Positions 1 to 13,900 of a DNA stretch of 64,000 nucleotides are shown here, piece by piece. Where the stretch lies: the NCBI RefSeq assembly GCF_001039355.2, contig NW_019775880.1, positions 77,777 through 141,776 of the forward strand. Direction: 5' to 3'. The notes beneath the pieces are model-generated. The model was not told the origin of the DNA. It ran no database searches and saw only the letters and a list, made by a program, of their open reading frames with translations. Made by a program: the position numbers and the translations under genes. Numbering within the stretch: position 1 is the first letter of the stretch; each line of letters starts with the position of its first letter. The DNA comes from Lingula anatina (lineage: Eukaryota > Brachiopoda > Lingulata > Lingulida > Lingulidae).

Positions 1-376
1 TTTGGTTACATTCAAAATAGCAACCTAAATCCGCACAGTGGAATGAAAAATTTTGATAAAATGAAGAAAGCGGGGGTATCTCCAGCCATGTATAGGAAAC
101 ATAAACTTGGATAAAAAATCACTACATGCTTTTAAACATGAATATGAGTTAACGTTGCCAGGCTCCCACTTTTTCTTGTATTTTGCATCTTTGCATTAAA
201 ATATAGCCGTTTTGGGGATATTGCGAAAATATATAATTCAATTTAAAAAAAAACATTATAGGTATATGAAAGCAAAAAGCAACAGTTTATTTTTTTAAAA
301 ATGATTTTAATAATGCAGAAAGTTATTCTGTACACCAATACATTATATATTTTATCAATGCATATGAGGGCTGGAT

Positions 377-425
<49 letters not shown>

Positions 426-1010
426 GCAAATGAAGTTACATTATTTTTATCAGTGCATATGAGGGCCAGATAAACACACACAGCAAATGAAGTTTTCACA
501 AACTATGGGATATTTTGCAATTCTCTTCCTTATTTAAGGAACATTATTTTGTGGTACTCAAGATAAATCTTTTTCCCGTTTTCTTTTCTTTCTTTTTTCT
601 TTTTTTTCTTTTTCTTTTTTAATGATTGGTGGAAGAATTGTTTATGTATAGGTTTTTGAGCAACAATGGTATAACTTTCAAATTGAGAATTTTCCATTTC
701 CTTCACAAATGTTGTAAATGTCAAAAGTGTTTGTACTTAATGTCAGTGGACAATCATACATTAAGTCTAATGTAACTGTAAATTTAGAATGATAGAAGGT
801 CATAGATGCTTCAATAGTGGCCGAATTTGCAACAGCGAAAATTCACTCAAACCTTATTTTTCATCGAGCAAAACTTTTTCTCACGGTGCCCAGCCCCCTT
901 TCCCTTGGTGAACTTTTAATACCGTTTATAGTTTCATTTGATTTACATTTTTTTATTGAAAGATAACACATTGCCATTGAATTTTCAATTATCTGTCAGA
1001 ACTTTTGATA
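1..1010. other. Left flank, no gene recognised
   Basis: AT-rich non-coding sequence. It holds the CA microsatellite described separately and a T/C-rich tract near 575-620. I see no open frame with protein-family similarity and no RNA gene on either strand. Confidence 0.6.
349..494. repeat. CA microsatellite inside an imperfect tandem duplication
   Basis: A dinucleotide (AC)n run occupies about 379-421. The sequence around it occurs twice: a block reading TATCARTGCATATGAGGG, then GGATAAACACAC or AGATAAACACAC, then CAGCAAATGAAGTT, starts near 353 and again near 448. The second copy has only a short AC run. This suggests a local duplication followed by expansion of one copy. Confidence 0.85.
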
Positions 1011-1015
1011 CATTT

Positions 1016-1606
1016 CAGTGGAGGATTTAGAGGGGGTCGGGGGGGGGGTCCTGACCCCCCTTCTACTGTATTTCTGGGGAAAAAAAATCACACTATAATG
1101 GTCTCCTCTTGAAATTAGAAATTGACTTGCTGAATCATAGTTCTAAACCGTACCAAATGGCAGCATTCACCCTCTAAAATACCATTTTTTTCGGGGTCCT
1201 TAAGCGGGCCCCGAACCCACGCCGAGGGGGGGGGGGGGGGGGGGGGGGGTTTCGGCTTCCCACCCCCCCCCCCCCCCCCCCCCCCCCCACACACNNNNNN
1301 NNNNNNNNNNNNNNNNNNNNNNNNNNNNNNNNNNNNNNNNNNNNNNNNNNNNNNNNNNNNNNNNNNNNNNNNNNNNNNNNNNNNNNNNNNNNNNNNNNNN
1401 NNNNNNNNNNNNNNNNNNNNNNNNNNNNNNNNNNNNNNNNNNNNNNNNNNNNNNNNNNNNNNNNNNNNNNNNNNNNNNNNNNNNNNNNNNNNNNNNNNNN
1501 NNNNNNNNNNNNNNNNNNNNNNNNNNNNNNNNNNNNNNNNNNNNGGGGAGGGGAGTTTCGGCTTCGCACCCGCGCCCCCCTTCAAATAATTCTGGATCCG
1601 CCCCTG
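1016..1606. mobile_element. Small non-autonomous DNA transposon with terminal inverted repeats
   Basis: The left end reads CAGTGGAGGATTTAGA (1016-1031). The reverse complement of the right end (1606 back to 1591) reads CAGGGGCGGATCCAGA, so the ends form an imperfect terminal inverted repeat. Both ends are followed inwards by G-rich runs. The five bases outside each end are identical, CATTT at 1011-1015 and at 1607-1611, which is a target-site duplication. No transposase is visible, but 1295-1544 is undetermined. Superfamily unassigned. Confidence 0.75.
1295..1544. other. Assembly gap (250 N) bordered by homopolymers
   Basis: Exactly 250 undetermined bases lie inside the transposon. Poly-G and poly-C runs (about 1226-1288) precede the gap and a GGGGAGGGGAG tract follows it. 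The gap probably results from failure to sequence through the G/C-rich interior of the element. Confidence 0.95.
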
Positions 1607-1917
1607 CATTTTATTGTATTTAATTTCATTGATGTGCACATATTGACGTATTTCTTTAACTGTGACTTAAATCTTCAAAAAGAAATCTCCCTTATTTTCA
1701 GATATATACGCTAGCTTGGGGAGTCACGTTGCGGCAGTGCCGCTATTATCTTGCCAAGTTCCTGCTATTAGCAGTAACCCTATAATTTGACCAATCAAAA
1801 CCACATATTTCATCAGCCCGAACCTAACCCAGATATGCAGATGAGAAAGTGTGGAAAGGAACGACTGTCAGTAGTTATTTCAAATATTGTACGCACTATA
1901 GAGATCTAAGAAGAACA

Positions 1918-1954
1918 GATCAAAATTTACCGATTTTTCGGTAAGATTTTGATC
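1918..1954 (+). promoter_or_regulatory. Stable hairpin immediately upstream of the NRBP start codon
   Basis: GATCAAAATTTACCGA (1918-1933) is followed by a 4-base T loop and then TCGGTAA-G-ATTTTGATC (1938-1954). This gives a 16-base-pair stem with one bulged G. The 3' base of the stem lies 3 bases before the ATG at 1958. If transcribed as 5' UTR it would sit directly in front of the initiator codon and could slow scanning ribosomes. The pairing is seen directly; the function is inference. Confidence 0.6.
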
Positions 1955-1957
1955 GGA

Positions 1958-4900
1958 ATGAGCAGTAAAGGTAGTGGTGAATCTGAGAAGCGTTCTCAGC
2001 ATGACAGCGGGGATGAAACAGAAGAGGACGAAAGCGATGTTTTAGAAGAGAGTCCATGTGGCAGATGGCAAAAGAGAAGAGAGGAGGTAGGCATAAGTTT
2101 GGCATTTGTGTTAGGTGAGATTGTAGATCTGTGCAATTTCTTTTTCATGGAATAGAGTGGGTTTTGAGGGTCGGTCATATTTATCCGATTATAGTTACAA
2201 TCATGCAACAAATTGAAATATTTTATGGGCAGATAAATCATAGCTCGCTTCACACCTCTTACTCTTGACTTTAAGTTGGGAATTTCTGATAAATTCGGCT
2301 CTCTATTTTAAATCTTTGTATTGCCACTCAGTTATAAGAGTGGTCGGTTTTATTTTTTAGAATAACACCTGGGACGTTTGCCTTATCATATGTTATTAAT
2401 TTTCATACTTGTAAGTTTCAAAATATAGTTTGGTTATATCCTGTTTTAGCCAGTATTTTGGAAATATGTGTTCACATGAAGTAAAATTTGAAAACTTGAC
2501 ATTAAGTGAGGAAAACACCCACTGAAGCCTCACAGGTTTCACTTAGATGTACTGATTTTCCCGAGTTTGCCCTACTGCCCATTTTCTTTAACATCTTGAT
2601 TAGATGTTTATCAGTCATAACATAGGTTGATCTGCATTTTGGACATCCTTGATTTAAGACTTGACTACCTCACTAATTTCCCCAAAGCTTAAAATATGTG
2701 TCAGTTTTCTCTTTTGTCATTTTAACATTTTTATGCAAATCAATTGTATTATAATATTTAGAAACAATCATTTCAGTTTTGTTTGACACAGTTTTGAATA
2801 CAATTTTTGAATGGTAAATGAAAGATATATTATGATCTAAACCTTCTGTAGACAAGGGTGAACATTTGTAATCAGTATTTCTGTTCCACCAATATTAACA
2901 GAGTTTAATCATTAAAAGCCATAAACTGATAATGCCAGCATGTATAATCCACCTGTTAAGCATTTACTTGTTTAATATCTGATGTTGAGTGATGTCGAAA
3001 TACATATGTTTAGGTGTCAGACAATGCTTGAATATTTTTTAATCCTGTCTGACAAACAATCATGATTGATTTTCTGTATTTTGAAAAAGATAGAATTGAA
3101 GAATAGATTTGCTTTATGAAAGTAAGTTGCCTGAGTTATTTCGGTTTATAATGTGAACCTGAGGTCATGTTTACTAAGCCAATCTTAGTAACATGTCTAG
3201 GCCTATATCTAGTATGTTAGGCCTTTGGTGCCTCTTTTCTTGGCCCAACTTTATTGTAGACATTGATTGTCAGAGGCACCAGTGATTATAAGTTCTCTTC
3301 TGTCAGATAGCCACAATATAAAATACATTTATGAATCATATACTAGTATATATCTATATGAATATCATATATTCCTAACATAATACCCTGTTCATATTGC
3401 TGTCTCTTCTTTCATTAGAATACAAACATAGAGCTAGAATTTTTTTTTTAATTTGAAGTCATAAAAGAAAACCTTTTGAATAAGTGAAGTATAAAACTTT
3501 CTACATGAGGAATATCATAACACCAAGTGCAAGAGATTATAAACCTGGTTTGAAAGATATTATTATTAGCCTGCTGGAATGCAGCCCTCTTTAATCAGGC
3601 TATCAAGCTGGCATAGTGTGATTTTCTACATGCCTTGATGCATGTACTTTTGGTCACCTTTTGTCTAGTGTATATGATCATTTTGATACTAGGTCCATTT
3701 TATTATACAATAATAATAATAGTAATCGCTATTTTTCACAACAAAGAAAAAAAAACCATTTTGATTTTTTAATTGAGTCAAATTGCACATGGTAGCTTCA
3801 GATAAGTTAAATTGAATACAGAGCTATATTTCTTACTAGGATTTAATTTAATGTGTAGTTGGTGTGAAATATGATTCAAGTAAAATCTTTTCGTGGTGGT
3901 ATACATCCAATTTCTTGTAGCATGTTTTCCATTTACAGGAAAGGATGGAACAGCTCTGTAGATCTCACTGAATGTAGATTAAGTTTTATATACTGGTTTC
4001 ATGTCCAGTTGTATGGTAATTACTGACCTGGGTTTTTGCCAAGATCAACATTGGCTTTGTTTTAGGCACTGAAATACCATAGTATTATTTACATCTATAT
4101 TAATACAGTATGCACAGCCCTGTCTGCAGAGAAGAAACAGTTTCAAAGACCTGTGATAATATCCAGATGAATGTTAAGTAAAAACAAGAAAAATGTTTTG
4201 CTTATAAACAACACATTATTGTAATTTTGAAAGGCGGCTATGATATTTGCAGATTGATATATCTTGCTAAGCATTCTTGGGAGTTATTGGATTTTACCAC
4301 TGAAGTAATAAACTTCTTCCAGTACACAGCCAATTGCTGATAACCTATTTTCATGTATATTTTTTTAGTGTCCTATCTTGTACCATGTTGCTTGTATGTA
4401 AATAAAGATGATTTAACCTATCACAGAATTTTATGTGATGTAAGCTATTTTCTACAATACTTCAAAGTAGGTTTGGTTTCTCCTTAAATCAAACGTAAGA
4501 AATATAAAAAAAACTTTATAAATTGAAATGATTTCTGGCAGTATTTGGAGGGTATAAGTATAACAAAATATCATTACATATTACCTTTTAACTCTGTACT
4601 GTATGTTGTTGAAGTCCGAATTGTATCACCTGACAGATGGAAGATATTCCAACCTAAGATGACCAGAACTGGACTGTGAAATATGAATATTAAAGGACAT
4701 ATTTTTTCTAAGTTCTGGCTAGTTTTATCAAGGGTTATCTTGGCAGTGAAAAATATCTTTTTTGTCTGTCTTCACAAGAGGAAGCACATTGTCAGAACAA
4801 CTCAGCAGAAAAAAATCACTGATACAATCTCCTGTATAGGTTTGACCAGCTCATAGGTATGCATCTCCAAACTGCACTTCTTGGGCTACTTGTTACACGG

Positions 4901-7900
4901 GCTGTTATGGACAGTGGTGAAGGTTCTTGTGAATAATAGCAACATGTGTGCTCATGATTTATTTGATCTTTGTAAGACAGTGCAAGTTATTGTTGTTTTG
5001 CCAGAAGCATATAAACATTTACAATTTTATGAACTGTTTGGTTTGTTGCACTCACAATCTGGAGAAAAGAATGTATTGCAGAATGCTCTGGACCAGTGCA
5101 AAATATAGCATTTTGAATTAAGTGCATCTGTATGCAATAGAGAAATCAATGGAATGTCTGGAAGTTAGGGTCTTTAAAAATAGATGTGATGCAAAAAGTT
5201 CAGAGGTACATTTCATATTTACAGGATTGTTTATTATTTTATTGTAAATTTGACATGACAGTGTGGAAAACAGTTAAGTTTCTTCACAGGAACTGCTGTT
5301 GTATTGTTTCATACATAAAACAGTCCAGTTCTAAAAATCATTATCATATGGCCGCCTTTGTTCTTCATTATGGACACACTGACTATTTTGGCCAAGCAAA
5401 TTTGAATTACTGGAACAACATTACAGAAAGTAATACTATTAGCTTTATATTATGAATTTGTTTTTTTTTTTCTTGCATTGGTAATTTTGTGTTACATATC
5501 TTCACTAGAAATATTTTTGCAAGGTTTTCAAAGGCAAATAATAATGTAATACGTTTTGAAAGTTGATTAAATGGAAAACTCTTCTCCTTGAATTACCAGG
5601 TACAACAGAGAGATGTACCAGGCATTGATAATGCCTTTCTTGCCATGGATACAGAGGAGGGAGTGGAAGTTGTATGGAACGAAGTAGAATTCTCAGAAAA
5701 GAAAAACTTCAAAAATCAGCAGGTTTGTATATTGCTTTATAATAACTAAAATAGAAAGATATGTAATTGTTTAGATATGTTTTTGTAGCAGTCTCAAGCT
5801 TGAGCTAGCTTTCAGTAAATTTGTCGACTTTCTACAAAATTTTATTTTATGTTATTTGTTAATTTTTAACATATAGTAATACAAATTTAATGTGGATTAT
5901 CTTTACTGTAGTGCCTTATTCTAAGATTATTTTGATCTAAAAAATATTGAAATTAACTTAATTTTAAAAGGTGTGCAGTTTAAATTGGGGAGAAATATCA
6001 GGAGTTTTTTTGCAACTGAAGAAGGTTATTTCATATTTAATTGCATTAATTTTTAGGAGAAGATCAAGCAAGTGTTTGACAACCTTATTCAACTTGAGCA
6101 TGCAAATATTGTCAAGTTCCATAAATATTGGACTGACACAAAGACTGACAAACCAAGAGTATGTATATACTGGTATTGTCTCTGTTATGTCATAAGTTTT
6201 ACTTTTTGTTTTATTTTTGTTTAATTTTTTTTGTCATATTTTGTCATATGATGCAATAAGTTTTCTTATTGTATGGATAAAGATGAACACATAAAATGAG
6301 ATGCATTTGCTACAGTGGTAGTACACGTTATGAACTTGCAGCAGTAACCTAGAAATAGCTCTCAGACACGACTATCTGCAGGCATTAGTTCTTGTGGTGG
6401 TATGCTTCCACATTGCTAATGAAGCTGATAATTATGTGTTGTGTTGAGGTTTCTCTGCCACTTTATCCACAGTTATCACCCCTCTGCATAGAAACCATTG
6501 ATCATTAAAATAGAGCAGGAAACTGAATTGTCTGTGATATGCAGAGATGGTATATTGGCACTGTAGTTTAATATTTGTATCTGTTATAAATAATAAGAAA
6601 AATGTCTAATGCATGTTCATATTCAGTTTTCAAGGATAATGATAAGTTAGATGTGGATGCTTAAATAATTTAAGTAGGCTGTCTAATGCTAGCACTCCAG
6701 TTGTCGTTCTTTACATAATTCAACCACCAGGTTTATAAATATGCTATCTGTTGGTAAAATGTCATGTAGTGACATATATATGGAGAGCAAGAAAATTCTT
6801 TAAGCTTGTTATCAAAATCCATAGAATACATTTGAATAGGAATTGATGCAAGTTTGATAGTAGTTATTCAGAGGGTAACATACTATAAATTTTTAATTTC
6901 AGGTCATATTCATAACAGAATATATGTCTTCTGGTTCCCTTAAACAGTTTCTTAAAAGAACAAAGAAAAATAACAGGACAATAAAAGCCTGGAAAAGATG
7001 GTGCACACAAATTTTGTCAGCATTAAGGTAAAGTTTGGGCAGGGTGTGTTTGTGTAAATATTGCTATTTCAGCAGGTAAACCTTAGTAGAACCGTAACGA
7101 AAAAAAATCGTGATTTATGTATCAAACATGTCATGGTTATGAAGTGACCAGCAATGTGATAGCAGAATATCAATATTCACTAAACTAGGCCATGTCTTTC
7201 CCTTTGACAGATTATTTTTTTATTTACAGCTACTTACACTCTTGTGACCCTCCAATCATTCATGGTAACCTGACCTGTGACACCATCTTTATTCAGCACA
7301 ATGGCCTTATAAAGATTGGCTCAGGTAGGGGAAGAAACACCCTATCATGTTGAGAAAGTTGTTTTCCTTAAGTTGGTTGAATTTCCATTGAAGCTTGTAA
7401 AAAATCAATGAAAATTTCCAATAATAGCAACTGGAAAGAAATTAAACGCAAGTTGAAATTGACATAGTAATGATTGTGTGTTAAATTAAACACAGTGTTT
7501 TTTATTTTTAACAATTTGAAATTTGGTAAGAAAAATATTGCCTTAGAAATTTTTAGTGATTTCCTTTCTTAGTTACGTCTGTGAAAGTATATTAGTATGA
7601 AGTCATAGTCTGAGAATGCTATCAAGGAAACGGATGTATCTTCACACAGTACATGTGCAGTTTTAACATGGCAGGTGCACTGTCTTGGGAATATTTTTTA
7701 AAGCAAAGTTTCTGAAGAAAGTAAATAGATTGGGAGGGTTGTCAACACATGCCTTTAGAATTAAGCACTTTTTATTTGCCACTTTTTGTAAAAAAATAAT
7801 GTTTAAACAAAATATTTATGATCATAATATTGACAAATGATGACATTTATTTTAGTTGCTCCTGATGCAATTCACAACCATGTGAAAACCTGTAGAGAAG

Positions 7901-10900
7901 AACAGAAAAACATGCATTATATTGCTCCAGAGTATGGAAGTAAGTTACAAAAATATCGAAATTTGGGAGTTTCCTTTCTTCAGTGTATACCATTTGGTAT
8001 AAGAAGCATATTATTAATTACTTTTCACTTTTTTGAGATAATTGCAGATTAGTTTGATATTCATGCGGGCCAAGGGGAAATAATGACATTTAATCATTTG
8101 GTAACAAGCAGATGAGATGTGCTGGTTATCAGATAGTAACCCAAATAGTTTATTTACTTGGTGACCAGGGATTTTTTTAATATACTGCATAATGTATGAC
8201 CTCATATTTTGATCTCCCGTATTTATGAGTCAGATTCACTCACAGGTGCATAATATCTATTGCAGTACACAATGTGCTTTACTGACATCTATATAACATC
8301 AAGCATAATAATGCTACGTTCATTAGAAGTGGTGTTAAGTATGTATATGTGCACATTTTTTCTTTGTTGGACATAAATGATTTTAAGAATCTAGTATTCA
8401 AGGCTCAAATTTAATTAGCACTTAAATATTGTGCAAATTATGACAAGCAGATGTTTGTTAAAAAGAGGTGTTATTAAGCCATGTCATAAGAAAAGTATCA
8501 ACGTGAAGTGTGCGCAGTCTCTGTGATAAATTTAGTGCTAAGTGTCAAATTTGGTCCAGATGATAAATGGTATTATTGGTTTCCCTTTAATATAGAAAGA
8601 TTAATGTACGTAGTGCATACACTTACCATAAACTATAATTCAGTCCAAATAATAACAAAAATACTATGTTTCATTTTAAAAAAGGGGTGAGTGTGTAGTT
8701 TAAATGATTCAGAATTATCAATGCACCTATGCAGGTACTTTTCCTCTGAAAACCTGTGTTGTAAGTAATACATTGAGTATTTAACCGAGCAAAAGAAACC
8801 CAAGTGCAAATGCTTTTCATATTTTTGAGAGAGGGGGGAGGGGTTACAATCCACAGAGACTTGTGGGACTGTGCTACTAGTTAAATGGTGTTAGGGAGAA
8901 GAAAACATATATTGATTTCTCCCAAGTCAGCCTTTGTCTGATAATAAAAGTTCCCTGTCTGTGTTTTGACTGGAATGATATCACCTGTTGCAGCAGACCT
9001 TACTTCCATGCATATTGTTGGTTGGAATGGCCTTTAATGTGTAGAATGATATTTATGTACAATTAGTTATACTTAGTTTTGAGCAGTTAGGGTATAAACG
9101 GTTATGTTGTTGTGGTGTGCAATCTATTGCTTTTGTTTTCCACTCTAAATAGCACAATGTTTTATGCAGCAAAAATTAAATTCTTAGGCTGAAATATAGA
9201 CCATCTTTATTTTAAGAGAACATTTTGAGATTTTTTATAGTGGATATTGTTATCCAGAAAATAGTGCTCTCCAGTGTTGATGAAAGTTGACCCAGGAAAA
9301 CATTATACCTGCCCTATTTATGTCTATTTTAAATGTTCACCTTCTCTCTGATGATGTTGGCCTAGCATAGTTTTTGTTTTATTTTTTATTCTTAATCCTT
9401 TTGTATTATTCACCCACATCTAAATTACCCAGGCATTAGTAATATTGTTACTTAGAGTGGTTAAAAAGCATATAAACTTTGGCAGACTTTGCATCTTGGT
9501 GCTCAAAGAGTGTGTGTATTTTTTATGACTTTTTTTGATAAAGCTATAAATTACTTACATGCATACAAATATCCTTTTTTTTTGCAAGTCACAATTTTAT
9601 CCTTTAGGCAAAAAGTAAAAATGTATACTTAGAAAGAAATTTGAGTGAACATTTAGCTGTACAAGTAAATGGAAAAAGTGCACATATTGCAATATTTACT
9701 ATCAAGTATTTACTGCAGCCTGCATGGTGACATTTTAGCTACAGGAATAATCAATGGAAAATGACCTAAATTATTGTTCTTTACCTTATAATATATATGA
9801 TATGCTTTACCATAAATTTATGGTAATATGCATTTTATATCAGCGATCTACATGAAAAAAGTTAACACTACACATTTCTATTTTATGAAGAGGAAAGATA
9901 CCAATAAATCTCTTTAAACTTTAGGTACAATAAAATAAAGTTGTACTATTTTTCTTTCTTCTTAGAACTGAACTGCTTTCTGTATAAGAATTGAAAATAA
10001 AAGCAACAGAATCAGTAAATTTCCTTAGGCAAATTTTGTACAATCTGGTATTAAAAGCATTTGTGCATAATATTTTTGAAATTGTAAGAAAGTGGTTAAA
10101 CTTGGAGTTTTTGTTTTAAGTCCTGTAAAGTGTCTTAATAAAGTTGAAGATATTAAATCAGATTGTTTCGCATTTTTTAACAAGTATTATCTTGAATTTC
10201 CAGCTAATGCACCAGTGACAGCAGCAGTAGATATATATTCTTTCGGGATGTGTGCATTACAGGTAAACTGTCCTTAAGGCAAATAAAACGTTGCTTTTAG
10301 ATAATTGAACATTCAGTGAGACAGTCAGTTTTATCTAAACTCACATAAGAATGGTTTTGCCATTATGAAATTGAAACAGCAGCCAATTTTTCTCTATATG
10401 ATTAATGCAAACTTTAACATTTACTTTATGCATTTGTGTATATACTTGTGTGGTGTGCACCCGTTTTTGCTTTAGAATTTGATAGTCTATCTGCTTTCAG
10501 TACAAGGTCTCCATTTTAAGTGACAGAATGACACTCTTTATCTATAATATATAAAATTGTGATAAGGACTTTGAATTAATTAATTTATTAATTTGCATTA
10601 ATTAATTTTCAATATTAACACTTCTTTATCACTCTATCCTTATTCAGATGGCAGCAGTTCCTATCCAAGGGAATGGAGACACAGCCAATTATTCCAGAGA
10701 AGCAATCCAAAAGACAATAGAATCTTTAGAAAACCCATTGCAAAGGGTAAGTCATGTCAAGATTTATGAATGGAAATCTCATGATGCATGAGTGGAATGA
10801 AGTAGAATGGAGGAGCCAAATGAGAAAAAAGGAACATGCTGTTTTGAAACAGCCACTTTATATAAACCATAATGTTGAATAATTGTTTTTATAATGCTAA

Positions 10901-13900
10901 TATTATTATGTCCTTTTTCGATTTTCAGTAAATCAGTAGACATAGCAGGTCAACAGGAGCTGCAGGGTTGTTTCATTTATTCATTATATGTTCAACCATT
11001 TTAGGACTTTATATCAAAGTGCTTACTTGAAAACCCAAAAGACAGGCCAAGCACCAGAGACCTTCTCTTCCATCCAATACTGGTTGATGTTTATTCTTTG
11101 AAATTGCTTGCTGCTCACGTTTGTTGTGCAAATTCTAGTAAGTATTTAGCGTATAGTTTTAGCAGTTTTAGTCACTTATTATTATTATTTTTATTTTTGT
11201 TCTTGTTTGTAGTATCTGTAATGCTTCTGCATAAATATAAGATTTGATTGTTATGTAATTCAGCTAAAGCTTGTTTTGAAAGAAGATAAAAGGCCAATGG
11301 GGGGGGGGGTATTGCAAAAACAATGAAAGTGGGGTAAAAATTTGTGAAGGGCAAAGTTTTTAAAAGAAGAGATCTCATTGGAAAAATTGATGCTGTGCTT
11401 CCTGTGGGCTGTAGGCCAGTTCCATTTTGTTGACATAATCCCTATATTTCTCTTAGGAATACTGTCTGAAACATGGATGGATGGGTACCGACCTCAGTTG
11501 GAACCCAATCATGTGGTGGCAGAGATATTCACAAAGAAAGAGCCAGTAGCATGGAGGTAAGTTTGTCCGATTAAAATACTGTTTGGTATAATATATACTA
11601 TTTACTATGAGCTAAACTGAAGTACTGTTACAGGTCATTAAGTACTTTTGATTTTTGATTGTGTTATGTGGATGAAAGGTACATGTAATAATAGTATTTC
11701 TAGTTTATTGTGAAAAATTAAGCAGAGTAATGTGAAAAATTAGGTTTCCAAGTTGTAATATTATGAGTCATGTTTGCTAATTATTCCTGTTTATACTACA
11801 GCATGTGTGTTATGTATGCACATAGACAATGATTCATTCTCTATGAGAAAGAATTGTTTGCTTGTTGCAGTGTAGAAAATTTGATATGAGATATAAAGCA
11901 TCAATCAAAATTCGCCAATGACACAATTTTGTAACTTTAGTAAATGTAAGAAAGTTGATCTATCCTGCCTCATTTTACCTACATATAATTTTGTGGCAGA
12001 TTCTCAATGAAATGATTCCTGTATTAAAAGCATGAATTTATTCAAACATAAGAGATTTTAATTGATAATTAAGTATGCAGATTATGAGAAATATAATCAC
12101 GTCATATCTAGATTATGTCGTCGATAAAGGTATCGAAATAAATTTATCAGTATTCCAATCTTTGTTGATTACCATTTAATGAAGGTAGTTTGTGTCAATT
12201 AAATAAATGACAATGGGAAAATGAGTTTTTTCATGTCTATGTCAATATCGTATGGACAAGCTGTCCTTTGAGCCATACTTTTATTGTAATTCCGTCATTG
12301 GCTCCCGAGTACAGCACATTGTTGGGGTGGTGTGCAAAGACGGTTGAGACCCATTGTGCTTTCAGTTTGAATATCACACATAACACAATACAAAATGGCA
12401 CCACTTGAATGTTACAACTCTTAGTCATTGTACATTGCTATATTCCATTGTACTATTGTCTGTTTAAGTGGTACATTAGATTGAATGTTTTTGAACTTAT
12501 CATCTTGACAGCGATTGGTGCAAAAAACAATTACACTAAATGTCTAACCTTGCTGGAATATTTGTTCAAGAGTGAACATAAAGGGCTGTATGATATTTAA
12601 AGATCTTTTTGTTTCAGTGTGTCGCAGCTTCCTAGTGAAGTAACAGAAATTGAGAAATTCCTCGAAGATGTCAGGTATGTTATTTCATGAGAGTATAACT
12701 TTCCTGATTTGTTTACTTAATATTATGTTTAGTCAACCCACTTTTTTTCTTTTTGGTAACTTTCACCTTTTCTTTAAGTTATTGTTATCTATATCTATAA
12801 TAAGAACATTTATTGATGGTTTCCAATTTTTTTATTTATTTCATTTTAATTTTTAAGTTGAAGGATATCAGAAACCCCTACTCAATTTTATGAAATGCAG
12901 CAGCCTCTTATCTCAAGAGGCAGAGTAATGATCTATATACTAAATGTGTAAAACATATTTTTTCATGGGGAAAGTTGCAGTTATCTCTAAACTCATTTAC
13001 TCTTACAGGAGTGGAATATATCCCTTGACAATTTTTGAAATGCAATACCCACCTATCTCAAGAGCCAGAGCAATATCTCCCGAGATGGCAGAGTCCGTCA
13101 AATCTGACACACCAGAGCCTGCTGATGTGGAGTCCCGTAAAGTGATCAGCATGTCTGCTGTGGTGAAAAAGATGGAGAATGGGGAAGGCCTGCATGTATG
13201 TTTAGTTAGTTAATAGAATGCTGAAAAGCTGCTATACAAGTGGTTCATTAAATATTATTAAATAAGAAAGTCATGTGCAAACCTTATCTATCATTTAGAT
13301 AAGGAAGGACTGTTGAAATACTAGTTTAATGAGATATTATGGATACATTAGAAAGAAGGGAATACATTTTGAAAATCCTTATTTTTAGTTGGTTATTTTG
13401 GTAAATATTCTGTTAGAGTTTCACCAGGAATAGTATTGTCATTACTCCTGACATTTTGTTTTGGTAAAGATCTGCTTTTAATGTCAACATAAGGTCATTG
13501 TAAAGTTGGTTGTGTAACTGGACTTTGAAAATCTGCCATATATAATAACTATTCTACCATTTTTTTTATTTCCAGTTGACACTGCAGCTCCGTATGGATG
13601 ACAAAATGAACAGGCAGTTAAATTGTGAATTTACAGATGAAGAAGAGACTCCATTTATTTTGGCTGAAGAACTAGTGCATTATGGATTTATAAATGAGGT
13701 TAGTGTTGAAACCAGTAGTAACAATCATTCCTCTTTAAGTTAGTAAAATGAAAGCATGCAATTAAATTCTGTGACCATGCACTTGCCACTTAGGCTGTGT
13801 AACTATTTTTTCCCTGTCTTATGAGTGTTATCGTTTGGGTAACATGAGGCTTTAAAGAAGTAGTATTCATAACTTTACATTCAATAAAAGTCTATCATCA

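Noticed and set aside
379-421. Regular spacing suggestive of an array such as CRISPR
   Set aside because: It is a simple CA microsatellite. The window is eukaryotic and shows no spaced direct repeats with unique spacers.
4881-5455. Two adjacent open frames in NRBP intron 1
   Set aside because: Separated by stops, AT-rich codon use and no recognisable domain. NRBP exons 1 and 2 join perfectly without them.
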